From Bryobacteraceae bacterium (GTDB lineage: Bacteria > Acidobacteriota > Terriglobia > Bryobacterales > Bryobacteraceae): a stretch of 64,000 bases of DNA. Every line of letters starts with the position of its first letter. Positions within the stretch are counted from its first letter, which is position 1. Position numbers and translations under genes: made by a program. Location: positions 1 through 64,000 of the forward strand of contig JAIEMJ010000015.1 in assembly GCA_019752335.1 (NCBI GenBank). Reading direction: 5' to 3'. The notes beneath the pieces were generated by a model. The model had not been told where the DNA came from. It saw only the letters and a list, made by a program, of their open reading frames with translations, and did no database searches. Below, piece after piece: positions 35,048 through 45,454 of the stretch.

Positions 35048-38000
35048 TTACCAGAGCAGCTTGAGCGCGAACTGCAACTGGCGCGCGAAGGTATTCACGC
35101 TGGTGACCCGGCCGAAGTTGGCGTTGCCGAAAGAGCCATTCGGCGAAGCGAACTCCGGACGATTGAAGGCGTTGAAGGCTTCGGCACGGAACTGCAGTTT
35201 GATGCTTTCCGTGAACTGCAGCGTCTTGAAGAACGACAGATCCACATTGTTGCGGCCGGCGCTGCGGACGTCGGGCAGACGCGCCGTGCGGATGAGTTCG
35301 ATGCCCTGGCGCTGACGGAAGGCGCTGGTGTCGAACCATTGGTTCACCGTCTGGCCGGAAGCGAGCTTCGCGCTGCGGCCCAGGCTCTCGGCGCCCAGGA
35401 TCTCGAACGGCACGCCGCTCTGGGCCTGGTAAACGCCATTGATCTGCATGCCTTCCACCAGGCGCGCCTTCCAGCCGGTGACTTTGCCCAGCAAGAGGCG
35501 GCCCGGGCCGAAGGGCAACTCGTAGGCCGAGGCGACGACCAGCCGGTGCGGCAGATCGAATTCGGTGAGCTCCTTCACCGGGCGGACGTCCTGATCGTTG
35601 AGGAAGCGGGTCTGCTCCAGTTGCTTGGTGAAGGCGTAGGAGCCGGTGACGCTGAAGCCATTGGCGAAGCGGCGGGTGAGCTTGGTTTGGAAAGCGTCAT
35701 AGCGGCTGCGGCCGATGGGCTCGCTTTGGGTCTGGATGCCGGTGAAGTGCGGATAGGGCCGCAGCAACTGGCCGCGCGTGACGGTGCGGGCGGCGAGCGG
35801 ACCGGTCGCGATCACGCCGAAGAACGGGTTCGTCACCGCGTCGTTCAGGACGTTACGGCCCGTGGCGAAGAAGGTGGTTTCGGCGGCGGCGCGGAAGCTT
35901 TCGGGGATGAAGTTGAGATTGCGGTTGACGGGCATGCCGCGCACTTGATTGCCAACGTAGCTGAGGTCCAGCAGCAAAGCCCCGGGAAGCTGGCGCTGTA
36001 GGCCAAAGGAGAACTGATGCGCGAGCGGCTGCCGGCGGCTGGTGCTGGTGAAGGCGACGCCTTGGCCCACTTGCGTGAGCAGGCCCTGGGAGGAACCGGT
36101 CACCGGCACCAGGCCTTGCGGGAAGGGATTCGTCCAGTTATTGGCCGGCGTGTTACCGCCGTCGTTCGAGGAGACGTAGGGTGTGGTGACGCTGAAGCCA
36201 TTGCGGGCTTCGCCGGTTTGGGTGCTGGCGCCGTAGAAGATGCCGTAGCCGCCGCGGAGGACTGTCTTCGAGTTCAGTTGATAGGCTGCGCCAAGGCGGG
36301 GCGCGACGTTGTTGCGGTCAATATTCGAGAGCCCGCGGGGCACGCCGCCCACTCCAGCGAAGAGCAGTCCGCCGTTGGCGCTGAACGAGGCTACGGGCAC
36401 TTCCGGGATCGGCGCAGCGGCGTAGTTGGCGCGGGCGGCCGCCGCGACGGGGCTCGGGGTGACGAAGTCAAAGCCGCGGTTCAAACGGTTGTAGCGTTCC
36501 GTGTAGGCGCCTTCCCACTCGTAGCGCAGCCCCAGATTCAAGGTGAGCTTGTTGGTGATGCGCCAGTCGTCGTGGAAGAAGAAGCCCTTGTAGTTCGTCT
36601 GGTCCGCCGTGGCGGCGTTGTTGGCGACGCTGCCGCCGCTGGGCAAGCCCAGCAGGAACGAAGCCAGGCCCTGGCCCAGGTTCACGCCGGCGACCTGCGG
36701 GTTCGGGCCGCGGGTGAAGCCCTGGTCAAAGTTGAAGGCTCCGGTGGCGTTGGCGCCCAGGCTGGCGACGTTCGAATTCAGCAGGCGAAATTCGGTGCCC
36801 ACCTTCATGGTGTGGCGGCCGACGATCTTGGTGAGGGCGACGCGGCCGGTGTGCGAGTCCTCCGCGCCGCGGCTGGACTTGTTCGCGCCGCTCAACCCGG
36901 TCAGCCCGTTGCTGATGGTAATCGACGGAATCGCTTGAAACGGCAACTGCGAGATAAAGGCACGGGAGAAGCCGAGGGCGGCCATATCGGCACCCAGATT
37001 ATCGGAGCGGCTCAGGGTCTTGAAGCGCGCCAGGCCATAGCGGAAGTTCAGGATGGTAGTGGGGTTAATGGTGAAGGTATCGTCGAAGGCGACGCCAGGA
37101 GCGTCGCGGCGGTCAATGTCGCCGGTGGCGGCGCTCTTGAAGGCGCCTTGGCGGTCGACGCCAAACTGCCGCCAGGAGTAGCGGAAGAAGACGGAGTGGC
37201 GGTCACTGAAGCGATGATCGATCTTCCAGACGTAGCCGTTGTCGAAGACGGGGTCCTTGAAGGAGAGCAAATGGTTGGCGGCGCCGGAGACAGGGTCGCC
37301 GGCGGCGTTGGGCAGCGGATAGAGGCCCACGACGCGCTTGGCGATCGGGTCAATCGCGCTGTCGGGGATGCGATTGCCCGGGTAGGGGTCGCGCGTGAAG
37401 GTGGCGCCTTGCAGGCGGGTGGTGGCGGGGTCGAAGATGCTCACCGGCAGGATGTTGGCGCCGCTGCGAACCCGCGATGCGCTGAAGTCGCCGGCGCGTT
37501 CGAGGGCCGTCGGCACGGTGTTGACGTTCGCGCGCGGGACGCCTTCGCGCGAGCCTTCGTAATTGAAGAACCAGAACGTGCGGTTCTTGCCGTTATAGAC
37601 CTTCGGGATGATGATGGGCGCGCCGCCGCTGCCACCGAAGAGGTTGTAGCCGAACTGCGGAATATTGGTGGCGAAAGGATCGCGGGCATTCCAGTAGGAG
37701 TTGCGCGTGAAGTTGAACAGCGTGCCGTGGAAGGTGTTGGTGCCGCTCTTGATCGCGGCATTCAGCACGCCACCCGTGAAGCGGCCATATTCGGCGTCGA
37801 AGACGTTGGTTTGGACCTTGAATTCGCTGGCCGCATCCACGCTGGGAACGTACTGCACCACGCCATCGGTGCCGGTGTTGGGCACGCCGTCGAGGAGGCT
37901 CTCATTGCTACGGAAACTACCGCCGCCGAACGTAGCGCTCGAAATCCCGCCGTTGCCCGTGGTGCGGAAGAACGTATTGGCGGTGCCGCGCGCGGTGAAG

Positions 38001-38464
38001 TTGACGCCCGGTTCCAGGGCGGCGAGCCCGAAGGCGTTGCGGCCGTTCAAGGGCAAGTCGACCAGGGTACGGCCCGTAATGACGCCGCCCCGGCTGGCGG
38101 AACTCGTCTCCAGCAACGGCGCTTCGGCCGTGACGTTGATCGTGCTCTGCACGTCGCCGGGTTCCAGCGTCAGGTCAATCTGCGGCCGGGCTTGGACTTC
38201 GAGCGTCAGGCCCTGCCGCACGAACTTCTTAAAACCCGTGGACTCGGCGGTCAAACTGTAGCGGCCCGGCGGCAGCGACGTCAGCGTGTAGTTGCCGCTT
38301 TCGTTCGAAATGGCCACCGTGGTGACCCCGGATTCCACCTGAGTGGCGGTGACTTTCGCACCGGTGACGGCGGCGCCGCTGGTGTCGGTAACGCGACCGG
38401 TGATCACGGCGCGAAAATCCTGCGCATAGGCAAGGGAGGAGAGCAAAAGGAGGAGTCGAATCAT
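35048..38464 (-). CDS. Oar-like TonB-dependent outer-membrane transporter of the LacI-controlled operon
   Basis: 1138 residues. Signal peptide IRLLLLLSSLAYAQ, then a carboxypeptidase-regulatory-like domain (VITGRVTDTSGAAVTGAKV, GNYTLTSLPPGRYSL). The plug contains LPLNGRNAFGLAALEPGVNF and FDAEYGRFTGGVLNAAIKSG. A long barrel ends in FARQLQFALKLLW with the terminal aromatic residue. Its ATG overlaps the lacI-family stop (TGATG), giving tight translational coupling between regulator and receptor. The role is uptake of an oligosaccharide-like ligand energised by TonB (family knowledge). Confidence 0.93.
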   Translation of the reverse strand: MIRLLLLLSSLAYAQDFRAVITGRVTDTSGAAVTGAKVTATQVESGVTTVAISNESGNYTLTSLPPGRYSLTAESTGFKKFVRQGLTLEVQARPQIDLTLEPGDVQSTINVTAEAPLLETSSASRGGVITGRTLVDLPLNGRNAFGLAALEPGVNFTARGTANTFFRTTGNGGISSATFGGGSFRSNESLLDGVPNTGTDGVVQYVPSVDAASEFKVQTNVFDAEYGRFTGGVLNAAIKSGTNTFHGTLFNFTRNSYWNARDPFATNIPQFGYNLFGGSGGAPIIIPKVYNGKNRTFWFFNYEGSREGVPRANVNTVPTALERAGDFSASRVRSGANILPVSIFDPATTRLQGATFTRDPYPGNRIPDSAIDPIAKRVVGLYPLPNAAGDPVSGAANHLLSFKDPVFDNGYVWKIDHRFSDRHSVFFRYSWRQFGVDRQGAFKSAATGDIDRRDAPGVAFDDTFTINPTTILNFRYGLARFKTLSRSDNLGADMAALGFSRAFISQLPFQAIPSITISNGLTGLSGANKSSRGAEDSHTGRVALTKIVGRHTMKVGTEFRLLNSNVASLGANATGAFNFDQGFTRGPNPQVAGVNLGQGLASFLLGLPSGGSVANNAATADQTNYKGFFFHDDWRITNKLTLNLGLRYEWEGAYTERYNRLNRGFDFVTPSPVAAAARANYAAAPIPEVPVASFSANGGLLFAGVGGVPRGLSNIDRNNVAPRLGAAYQLNSKTVLRGGYGIFYGASTQTGEARNGFSVTTPYVSSNDGGNTPANNWTNPFPQGLVPVTGSSQGLLTQVGQGVAFTSTSRRQPLAHQFSFGLQRQLPGALLLDLSYVGNQVRGMPVNRNLNFIPESFRAAAETTFFATGRNVLNDAVTNPFFGVIATGPLAARTVTRGQLLRPYPHFTGIQTQSEPIGRSRYDAFQTKLTRRFANGFSVTGSYAFTKQLEQTRFLNDQDVRPVKELTEFDLPHRLVVASAYELPFGPGRLLLGKVTGWKARLVEGMQINGVYQAQSGVPFEILGAESLGRSAKLASGQTVNQWFDTSAFRQRQGIELIRTARLPDVRSAGRNNVDLSFFKTLQFTESIKLQFRAEAFNAFNRPEFASPNGSFGNANFGRVTSVNTFARQLQFALKLLW

Positions 38465-39537
38465 CAGGGAGTCTTCTTTCTGGCGGCGATCGTTAATGCG
38501 TTCGGCATTGGCGTGGACGGCGGGGCGCAGGAGGCGCGTTCAATCAACTTGCAGGGATAAGTCTCGGACGCGTGCGCCGATTCCGGGTGCCGGATGCGTT
38601 CCAGCAGCAGGGAAGCGAGGCGTTCGCCGAGTTGGTCTTCGAAGACCGAGATCGAGGTGAGCGCCGGATCCAACACGCCGAACTCGGGCCGGTTGCCGAT
38701 ACCGATCAGGCTCATATCGTGCGGCAAGTGGTAGCGGCGGCGCGAGAGTTCGCGCCACAGTCCGGCGGCGATTTCGTCATTGCCGGCCAGGATCGCCGTG
38801 GGCGCCAAGCCGTCGCGCAGCAGTTGCGCCGTTGCCAGTTGGCCATAGTCCAGGCCGCTCATCGGCCAGTTGTCGCCGACGCTGATGGGCTCCAGGCCCG
38901 CCTCCTGCATGGCCTGCCGGTAGCCCTCATAGCGGCGGCCGAACCAGGGCAGGGCGACGTTGCCGACGAAGGCGATGCGGCGGTGCCCCAGGCGGCGCAG
39001 GTAAGCGACGGCTTCGGCACAGGCGCCAATGTCGTCGTAGAGGATGCAGTTGTGGGCCTGCGCTGCGGCCGGGCCAGAGAAAGAATTACCGAGCATCGTG
39101 TAGGGCAACGGACGCTGGTCCAGCAGGTGCAGGAAGTTCTCATGATGCACGCCCGCGAGCACCACGCCATCCACGGCCCCGCTCTGCGCCAGCATCCGCG
39201 GCAGGGTTAAGTCGCCCGGTGCGGAGTCCCGCGCATAGTCGTACCGGGCGAAGACCAGGTCATAGCCTTGGCCGCGCAGGATCCGCTCGCAAGCGGCCAG
39301 CAGGCGCATGTGCATCATCACGATGCCAGGCCAATTTCCGAGCAGGAAGAGAATCGTCTGCGAACTTTGCCGCTTCAGTCGGCTCCAGTTGGCATTGGGC
39401 TGATAGTTGAGGTCAGCGGCGGCGCGCAGGACGCGTGCGCGAGTTTGGCTGTCGGCGTAGCCCGAGTCGTTGAGGACGCGCGATACGGTGGCGACGCTGA
39501 CTTGCGCGCGCGCGGCGACGTCGCGGATGGTGGGCAC
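38464..39537 (-). CDS. LacI/GalR family transcriptional regulator
   Basis: A 357-residue repressor with the canonical headpiece TIRDVAARAQVSVATVSRVLNDS and the hinge/ligand-binding core (TILFLLGNWPGIVMMHMRLLAACERIL, AVAYLRRLGHRRIAFVG, LAPTAILAGNDEIAAGLWRELSRR, LTSISVFEDQLGERLASLLLERI). It is gene three of the operon, one base after the DUF1501 stop and overlapping the start of the transporter. A LacI-type operator in front of gene one (43118-43135) is the obvious target, so autoregulation is expected. Confidence 0.95.
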   Translation of the reverse strand: MPTIRDVAARAQVSVATVSRVLNDSGYADSQTRARVLRAAADLNYQPNANWSRLKRQSSQTILFLLGNWPGIVMMHMRLLAACERILRGQGYDLVFARYDYARDSAPGDLTLPRMLAQSGAVDGVVLAGVHHENFLHLLDQRPLPYTMLGNSFSGPAAAQAHNCILYDDIGACAEAVAYLRRLGHRRIAFVGNVALPWFGRRYEGYRQAMQEAGLEPISVGDNWPMSGLDYGQLATAQLLRDGLAPTAILAGNDEIAAGLWRELSRRRYHLPHDMSLIGIGNRPEFGVLDPALTSISVFEDQLGERLASLLLERIRHPESAHASETYPCKLIERASCAPPSTPMPNALTIAARKKTP

Positions 39538-39538
39538 T

Positions 39539-40948
<1,410 letters not shown>

Positions 40949-40952
40949 GGCG

Positions 40953-43115
40953 TTAGTCGATATAGAGGAATTCGCTTGAGCTCAAAAGGGAGAGACAGAG
41001 GTCGTCCAAGGACTCGGCCAGCGGACGGGCGGCCAGGAAACTCTGGCTGCGTTGCTTTTCCTCCGTCGTGGGCGCGCGGCCCATGGTCAGGCGGAAAGCG
41101 CGGTCGACCAGCGCGGACGGGCTTTGCCCCGCGTCGTTGGCGACGCGCTGGGCCAAGGCGCGGGCGAAGTTCGCCGCGGCATCGCCATTCATCAGTTCGA
41201 GCGCCTGGTCCGCCGTCACGGTCTCTTGCCGGCGGCCGCAACTCTCGATGGCCAGCGGCGTGTCGAAGCTCTGCAGCATGGGATAGCGCACCAGACGCCG
41301 CGCGAAGATGTAGACGCTGGCGCGGTACTCGTCCGCCGGACCCGTCGACTTCCGCCAATGCCGGCCCTCCTGAATCTCCGTGCCCTTCGGGACGGCCGGG
41401 AAGACGCCCGGTCCGCCCATGGTGGAATCGAGCAGCCCGGAGACGGCCAGCATGGAGTCGCGAATGGCCTCGCTCTCCAGGCGTCGGCGTGGAAAGCGCC
41501 ACAGCAGGCGATTGTCGTTATCCTGCGCGGCGGCGGCCTCGCGGAAGTCAGAAGCCTGGGCGTACGTCGCGCTCAGCAGGATGCGCCGGTGCAGCTTCTT
41601 GATGCTCCAGCCGTCGGTGCCAGTGAAAGTGGAGGTGAGCCAGTCGAGCAGTTCGCGATGCGACGGACGCTCGCCCATCAGGCCAAAGTCATTGGGGGAG
41701 CCGACGATGCCGCGACCGAAGTGGCCTTGCCAGATGCGGTTCACAATGACGCGCGTGCTGAGCGGATTGCGCGGGTCCGCCAGTTGATTGGCCAGGGCGC
41801 TGCGGCGTCCACTGGAATTGAGCGCGGGCAGCGGCGTCACTTGCGCCGGCGCGGGATCCAGAATGCTCAAGCCGCCAGGCGCGACTTCGTCCATCGGCGA
41901 CTCAATCGACCCGGCGCGCAGAATGCGAGTGGCGGGCGCGTCGATGGCCTGGTCACGCATGATCTGCAGCGTCGGCAGCGGCGCCGGCAGCAGCGGCTTG
42001 AAGGCGTCCAACTCCTTCAACAGCGCCTTGTACTTCGTCCGCGTGGCGGCGGTCATGTGCTTGCCTTGCAGGGTGCTGTCGGGCACCTCCACTTGGGTGA
42101 CGGCCTTGTGATAGATCTGCCAGTCCATCGGTGTGCGCTCCGCCGGCTTCAGGGCGAAAACGGCCTGCACCTCATCGGGAAAGCGCTCGACGTACTCCTT
42201 GCGATAGGCCGCGCGCGGACCCGCCAGCAACGTATCGATCTGATCGAGCACCGGCTTCGCCGCCGCCCGGTATTTGGCCATCTGCGCCTGATACGCCGCG
42301 ATTTCGGCGGCCGAGGCGGTGGTCGCCTGGTCGTCGATCTTCATGTTGGCGAAGTAGGCTTGCAGGCGATAGTAATCCTTATGCAGCAGCGGATCGAACT
42401 TATGATCGTGGCAGCGAGCGCAAGCGAGCGTCACGCCCAGGAAGGCGAAGGCCGTGTTGTCGGTGACGTCGTTCAGTAACTCCTGGCGCCGCATGCGGAT
42501 GTGCGCCTGGTTGTATTCGTCTTCAAAAAGGCGCAGAAAGCCGAGGCCGGGCAAGGCCTGCATGTCGCCGGGATAGAGTTCGTCGGCGGCGATCTGTTCG
42601 CGAATGAAACGGTCAAAGGGCTTGTCCTGGTTGTAGCTTTGGATCACCCAGTCGCGGTAGCGCCACATGTTTTCGCGGGTGTCGTCTTGTTTGAAGCCGT
42701 CGCTGTCGGCGTAACGCACCACGTCGAGCCATTGGCGGCCCCAGCGCTCGCCGTAGCGCGGGCTGGCGAGAAGGCGGTCGACGAGCCGTTCGTCGGCGCC
42801 GGGCTGGGTGTCGGTGAGGTAGGCTTGGGCCTCGGCGGGGGTGGGAGGGAGGCCAGTAAGATCGAGGGTAACCCGTCGCAGGAAGGTAGCCCGCGGGGCG
42901 GGGGCGGAAGGGCTAATGCCCTTGGATTTGAGCTTGTCGTAGACGAAGCGGTCAATCTCGTTACGGGCCCATTTCTCGCCAGCGGCGTCGAGGGCGGGCG
43001 GCGCGGGCGAGGTGACGGGCTGAATGGCCCACCAGCGTTTTTGCTGGGGTTTGAAGGTGGGCGTCTGCGCCCAGGCCAGACAGGTGAGAGCTAGGACTGG
43101 ATAGAATCTCAACAC
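40953..43115 (-). CDS. DUF1549/DUF1553 (PSCyt2-PSD1) protein with c-type haem motif
   Basis: 720 residues, signal peptide LRFYPVLALTCLAWAQ. An N-terminal DUF1549 (WWAIQPV...NEIDRFVYDKLKSKGI, FLRRVTLDLTGLPPTPAEAQAYL, RYGERWGRQWLDVVRYADSDGF) ends with the haem-binding motif CARCHDHKFDP (CxxCH). The C-terminal DUF1553 has NPLSTRVIVNRIWQGHFGRGIV, SHRELLDWL and RRILLSATYAQ. The family was first noted in Planctomycetes and is thought to be an exported cytochrome-like protein. Start is GTG 43115. It is the first gene of the LacI operon, with the operator only a few bases upstream. Confidence 0.9.
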   Translation of the reverse strand: MLRFYPVLALTCLAWAQTPTFKPQQKRWWAIQPVTSPAPPALDAAGEKWARNEIDRFVYDKLKSKGISPSAPAPRATFLRRVTLDLTGLPPTPAEAQAYLTDTQPGADERLVDRLLASPRYGERWGRQWLDVVRYADSDGFKQDDTRENMWRYRDWVIQSYNQDKPFDRFIREQIAADELYPGDMQALPGLGFLRLFEDEYNQAHIRMRRQELLNDVTDNTAFAFLGVTLACARCHDHKFDPLLHKDYYRLQAYFANMKIDDQATTASAAEIAAYQAQMAKYRAAAKPVLDQIDTLLAGPRAAYRKEYVERFPDEVQAVFALKPAERTPMDWQIYHKAVTQVEVPDSTLQGKHMTAATRTKYKALLKELDAFKPLLPAPLPTLQIMRDQAIDAPATRILRAGSIESPMDEVAPGGLSILDPAPAQVTPLPALNSSGRRSALANQLADPRNPLSTRVIVNRIWQGHFGRGIVGSPNDFGLMGERPSHRELLDWLTSTFTGTDGWSIKKLHRRILLSATYAQASDFREAAAAQDNDNRLLWRFPRRRLESEAIRDSMLAVSGLLDSTMGGPGVFPAVPKGTEIQEGRHWRKSTGPADEYRASVYIFARRLVRYPMLQSFDTPLAIESCGRRQETVTADQALELMNGDAAANFARALAQRVANDAGQSPSALVDRAFRLTMGRAPTTEEKQRSQSFLAARPLAESLDDLCLSLLSSSEFLYID

Positions 43116-43117
43116 GT

Positions 43118-43153
43118 TGTGTAAATGTTTTCACACGAACGTCATGTTGTCAA
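43118..43153 (-). promoter_or_regulatory. LacI-type operator and promoter of the six-gene operon
   Basis: On the minus strand a consensus -35 TTGACA (43153-43148) is followed after 17 bases by AAACAT (43130-43125) as -10. Overlapping the -10 is TGTGAAAACATTTACACA (43135-43118), an 18-base inverted repeat with 14 matching positions. Its core TGAAAACATTTACA closely follows the LacI/GalR family consensus of the TGAAAACGTTTTCA kind. A bound repressor would block promoter access. The -10 ends nine bases before the GTG start. Confidence 0.75.
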
Positions 43154-43176
43154 GCGAATTCCTGTTGGTCCAGGGA

Positions 43177-43410
43177 TTAGCGGCCTTCTAGGCGCTCGAT
43201 CCGGTCTTCGTGGTTGCCCAAAACGCGGACTACGATCTGGTCGACGGCTCGCATTAGGTCCGCAAGCATTTCCTGCTGGTGCTTCAGCATCTCCTGCTGG
43301 AGTTGGGCGGCGGACTCGAGGCGCATTAGGGCGTGATCGTGTATTTCCACCGTGCCCGCGAGGGCTTCGTGCCGCTCCACCAGTCTTTCCAAGCGTTCGT
43401 CGATGGTCAT
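43177..43410 (-). CDS. Small coiled-coil protein, copy 1
   Basis: 77 residues starting MTIDERLERLVERHEALAGTV and continuing LQQEMLKHQQEMLADLMRAVDQIVVRVLGNHEDRIERLEGR. Heptad-like Leu spacing predicts a coiled coil; no signal or membrane segment. A GAGG motif lies directly before the ATG. It is a near copy of the neighbouring gene at 43493-43777. In-frame ATGs up to 43491 exist but lie in the duplicated promoter region of the opposite strand. Function unknown. Confidence 0.6.
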   Translation of the reverse strand: MTIDERLERLVERHEALAGTVEIHDHALMRLESAAQLQQEMLKHQQEMLADLMRAVDQIVVRVLGNHEDRIERLEGR

Positions 43411-43484
43411 CCTCATCTGAGTTTGCCCCCTTTGCCAGCGCGCGTCAACCAGTGGACTATGCGGCGGCGGGAAGCTAATGAAAG
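43178..43484. repeat. Direct repeat, unit 1 of 2
   Basis: Together with unit 2 (43523-43849) this forms a tandem duplication of about 310-330 bases, separated by about 40 bases. The units share the small coiled-coil gene and the promoter/start region of the divergent TIGR00300-type gene, ending in GGGAAGCTAATGAAAG here and GGGAAGTTGATGAAAG in unit 2. Unit 1 therefore carries a dead start codon of that gene. Confidence 0.75.
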
Positions 43485-43492
43485 GGAACAAA

Positions 43493-43777
43493 TCAGCCGC
43501 AAGCTGAAGGCCACCTTCGCGCTAGCGGCCTTCCCAGGCGTTCGATTCGGTCTTCGTGGTTGCCCAGAACGCGGACTACGATCTGGTCGACGGCTCGCCT
43601 TAGGTCCGCTAGCATTTCCTGTTGGTGCTTCAGCATCTCCTGCTGGTCCTTGGTGGTGGCTTCCAAACGATCAAGCGCATGTTCAAGACGGATCAGATTG
43701 TGATCATGCAGTTCCACGGTGCCCGCCAAGGCATCGTGCCGTTCCGCCAGTTTCGCCAGCCGCTCGTCGATGTCCAT
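43493..43777 (-). CDS. Small coiled-coil protein, copy 2 (frame-altered C-terminus)
   Basis: 94 residues: MDIDERLAKLAERHDALAGTVELHDH, then LEATTKDQQEMLKHQQEMLADLRRAVDQIVVRVLGNHEDRIER as in copy 1. Copy 2 has CTTCCCAGG where copy 1 has CTTCTAGG. The extra base shifts the frame at the end, replacing LEGR-stop with LGRPLARRWPSACG-stop read through the repeat junction. AAAGGAGG directly abuts the ATG. It is divergent from the TIGR00300-type gene 65 bases away. Function unknown. Confidence 0.6.
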   Translation of the reverse strand: MDIDERLAKLAERHDALAGTVELHDHNLIRLEHALDRLEATTKDQQEMLKHQQEMLADLRRAVDQIVVRVLGNHEDRIERLGRPLARRWPSACG

Positions 43778-43849
43778 CCTCCTTTGAGTCTCCCCCTTTG
43801 CTAGCCCGCGTCAACCAGCGTCTATGCGACGATGGGAAGTTGATGAAAG
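43523..43849. repeat. Direct repeat, unit 2 of 2
   Basis: The downstream copy of the tandem duplication, ending in the functional start region of the TIGR00300-type gene. Differences from unit 1 are scattered substitutions and small indels, so the duplication is not recent. Confidence 0.75.
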
Positions 43850-45051
43850 TACAAGAACTGGTGGAAGCCGAAGGCCACCTGATTGACTCGCATATCATGG
43901 AGCAGATCTTCGACACGGTGGTCGAATATGAGGCTCGCTACCATGTTGAGCACTTCAGCATCGGCCGGACCAACTCCGAGCCCTCGCGCCTCCGCCTCCA
44001 ACTCGAAGCCGACTCCCGCGAGGCCATGGACCGGCTGCTGGCCCAACTGCTCGGGCTCGGTTGCTCGGCGGTGGACAGCGGCAACGCCGAGACCAGGCTG
44101 GTGACGCGCGACCGTTGTGTGCCGGAGGACTTTTACTCGACCACGAATCACCGCACGGCGCTGCGCTATCAGGACCAGTGGATTGAGGTGGAAAACCAGC
44201 GCATGGACGCCATGATCGTCGTGGCCGAGGGACGTGCCTTCTGCCGCCGTCTGCGCGACATCAAGGCTGGCGACCAGGTGGTGGTGGGGATGCACGGGAT
44301 CCGGGTGACACCGGAATCGAAAGAACGGGACCGCATGAAGTTCTCGTTTATGTCGAACGAGATTAGCTCGGAGCGGCAGGTGGAAACCGCCGTCCGGCAG
44401 ACGGTGGAACTGATGAAGCAAACGCGCGCCGAAGGGAAGCGCATCGTGGTGGTGGCGGGTCCCGTGGTGGTGCATACGGGCGGGGGGCCGGGCCTTTCGG
44501 CGATTATCCGCCGCGGCTGGGTGCAGGCATTGCTGGCCGGCAACGCGTTGGCCGTACACGACATTGAGTCCGCCGTCTGCGGCACGTCGTTAGGCATCCG
44601 CCAAAGCGATGGGCGGCAAGCCGAGCATGGGCATCGCAATCACATGCGGGCCATCAATACGATTTACCACGCGGGCTCGATTCCGGCCGCGGTGGAGACC
44701 GGCCGCCTGACCACGGGCGTGATGTACGAGTGCGTAAAGGCCGGTGTCCCTTTCGTGCTCGCTGGCAGTTTGCGCGACGACGGCCCGTTGCCTGATTGCG
44801 TCACCGATATGAACGCCGCGCAGGACCAGTACGCCGCGCAGCTACAGGGCGCGGGCCTGGTGCTGTGCCTGAGTTCGATGCTGCATACCATTGCCACCGG
44901 CAACATGTTGCCGAGTTGGGTGAAAATGGTGTGCGTGGACATCAACCCCGCCGTGGCCACGAAGGTGAGTGATCGTGGCTCCGGGCAAACCGTCGCCGTC
45001 GTCACCGACGTCGGCCTCTTTCTTGAACATCTGGCGAAAGCCCTCAACTAA
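43843..45051 (+). CDS. TIGR00300 family protein (ornithine cyclodeaminase-like / LOR-SDH conserved domain)
   Basis: 402 residues. The N-terminal domain (VQELVEAEGHLIDSHIMEQIFDTVVEY...FSIGRTNSEPSRLRLQLEA) is the conserved LOR/SDH region. The C-terminal part has the NAD-site-like GPVVVHTGGGPGLSAIIRRG and AVHDIESAVCGTSLGI, then the family tail DRGSGQTVAVVTDVGLFLEHL. Archaeal members act as NAD-dependent ornithine cyclodeaminases making proline (established for that subgroup); for this bacterial copy that is inference. The ATG follows GGGAAG. queF starts one base after its stop. The frame is open far upstream, but that part is repeat-derived. Confidence 0.82.
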   Translation: MKVQELVEAEGHLIDSHIMEQIFDTVVEYEARYHVEHFSIGRTNSEPSRLRLQLEADSREAMDRLLAQLLGLGCSAVDSGNAETRLVTRDRCVPEDFYSTTNHRTALRYQDQWIEVENQRMDAMIVVAEGRAFCRRLRDIKAGDQVVVGMHGIRVTPESKERDRMKFSFMSNEISSERQVETAVRQTVELMKQTRAEGKRIVVVAGPVVVHTGGGPGLSAIIRRGWVQALLAGNALAVHDIESAVCGTSLGIRQSDGRQAEHGHRNHMRAINTIYHAGSIPAAVETGRLTTGVMYECVKAGVPFVLAGSLRDDGPLPDCVTDMNAAQDQYAAQLQGAGLVLCLSSMLHTIATGNMLPSWVKMVCVDINPAVATKVSDRGSGQTVAVVTDVGLFLEHLAKALN

Positions 45052-45052
45052 C

Positions 45053-45454
45053 ATGGCCAAAAAGAAACGCGAATATACCGAACAACACGCCAGCGCCGGC
45101 ATCGATGCGCCCTTTCCCGAAATCGAATGCTGGGAGAACCAGTTTCCGGGCTACGAAATCGAAGTGAAGACGCCGGAGTTCACCAGCGTTTGTCCGCGCA
45201 CCGGACTGCCGGACCACGGCACGATCATCATTCGCTACGTGCCGGACAAGCTGTGCCTCGAACTCAAGTCCTTGAAGATGTATTGGCTCGCCTATCGCAA
45301 CCTGGGCATCTTTCAGGAGAACGCCGTCAACTGCATGTTGCGCGACTTAGTGAAGGCCTGTAAGCCCATGCGGGCGACGGTGACCGGAGAATTCACGCCC
45401 CGCGGAGGAGTGTTCACCACCATTACGGCGACTTACTCGCGGAGCAAGCGTTGA
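45053..45454 (+). CDS. queF: NADPH-dependent 7-cyano-7-deazaguanine reductase
   Basis: A 133-residue unimodular (YkvM-type) QueF. It reduces preQ0 to preQ1 in queuosine synthesis, using a thioimide on Cys. The catalytic Cys and Asp are in FTSVCPRTGLPDHGTIIIRYVPD, the QueF signature. LELKSLKMYWLAYRNLGIFQENAVNCMLRDL carries the Glu that binds the base. It is between the TIGR00300-type gene (one-base gap) and a methyltransferase gene whose TTG overlaps its TGA. No other queuosine genes are in the window. Confidence 0.95.
   Translation: MAKKKREYTEQHASAGIDAPFPEIECWENQFPGYEIEVKTPEFTSVCPRTGLPDHGTIIIRYVPDKLCLELKSLKMYWLAYRNLGIFQENAVNCMLRDLVKACKPMRATVTGEFTPRGGVFTTITATYSRSKR

Noticed and set aside
36017-38560. 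An 847-codon open frame antisense to the Oar-like transporter
   Set aside because: Composition is Gly/Ala/Val/Arg-rich without motifs. The opposite strand encodes a full TonB-dependent transporter with signal peptide and terminal aromatic residue.
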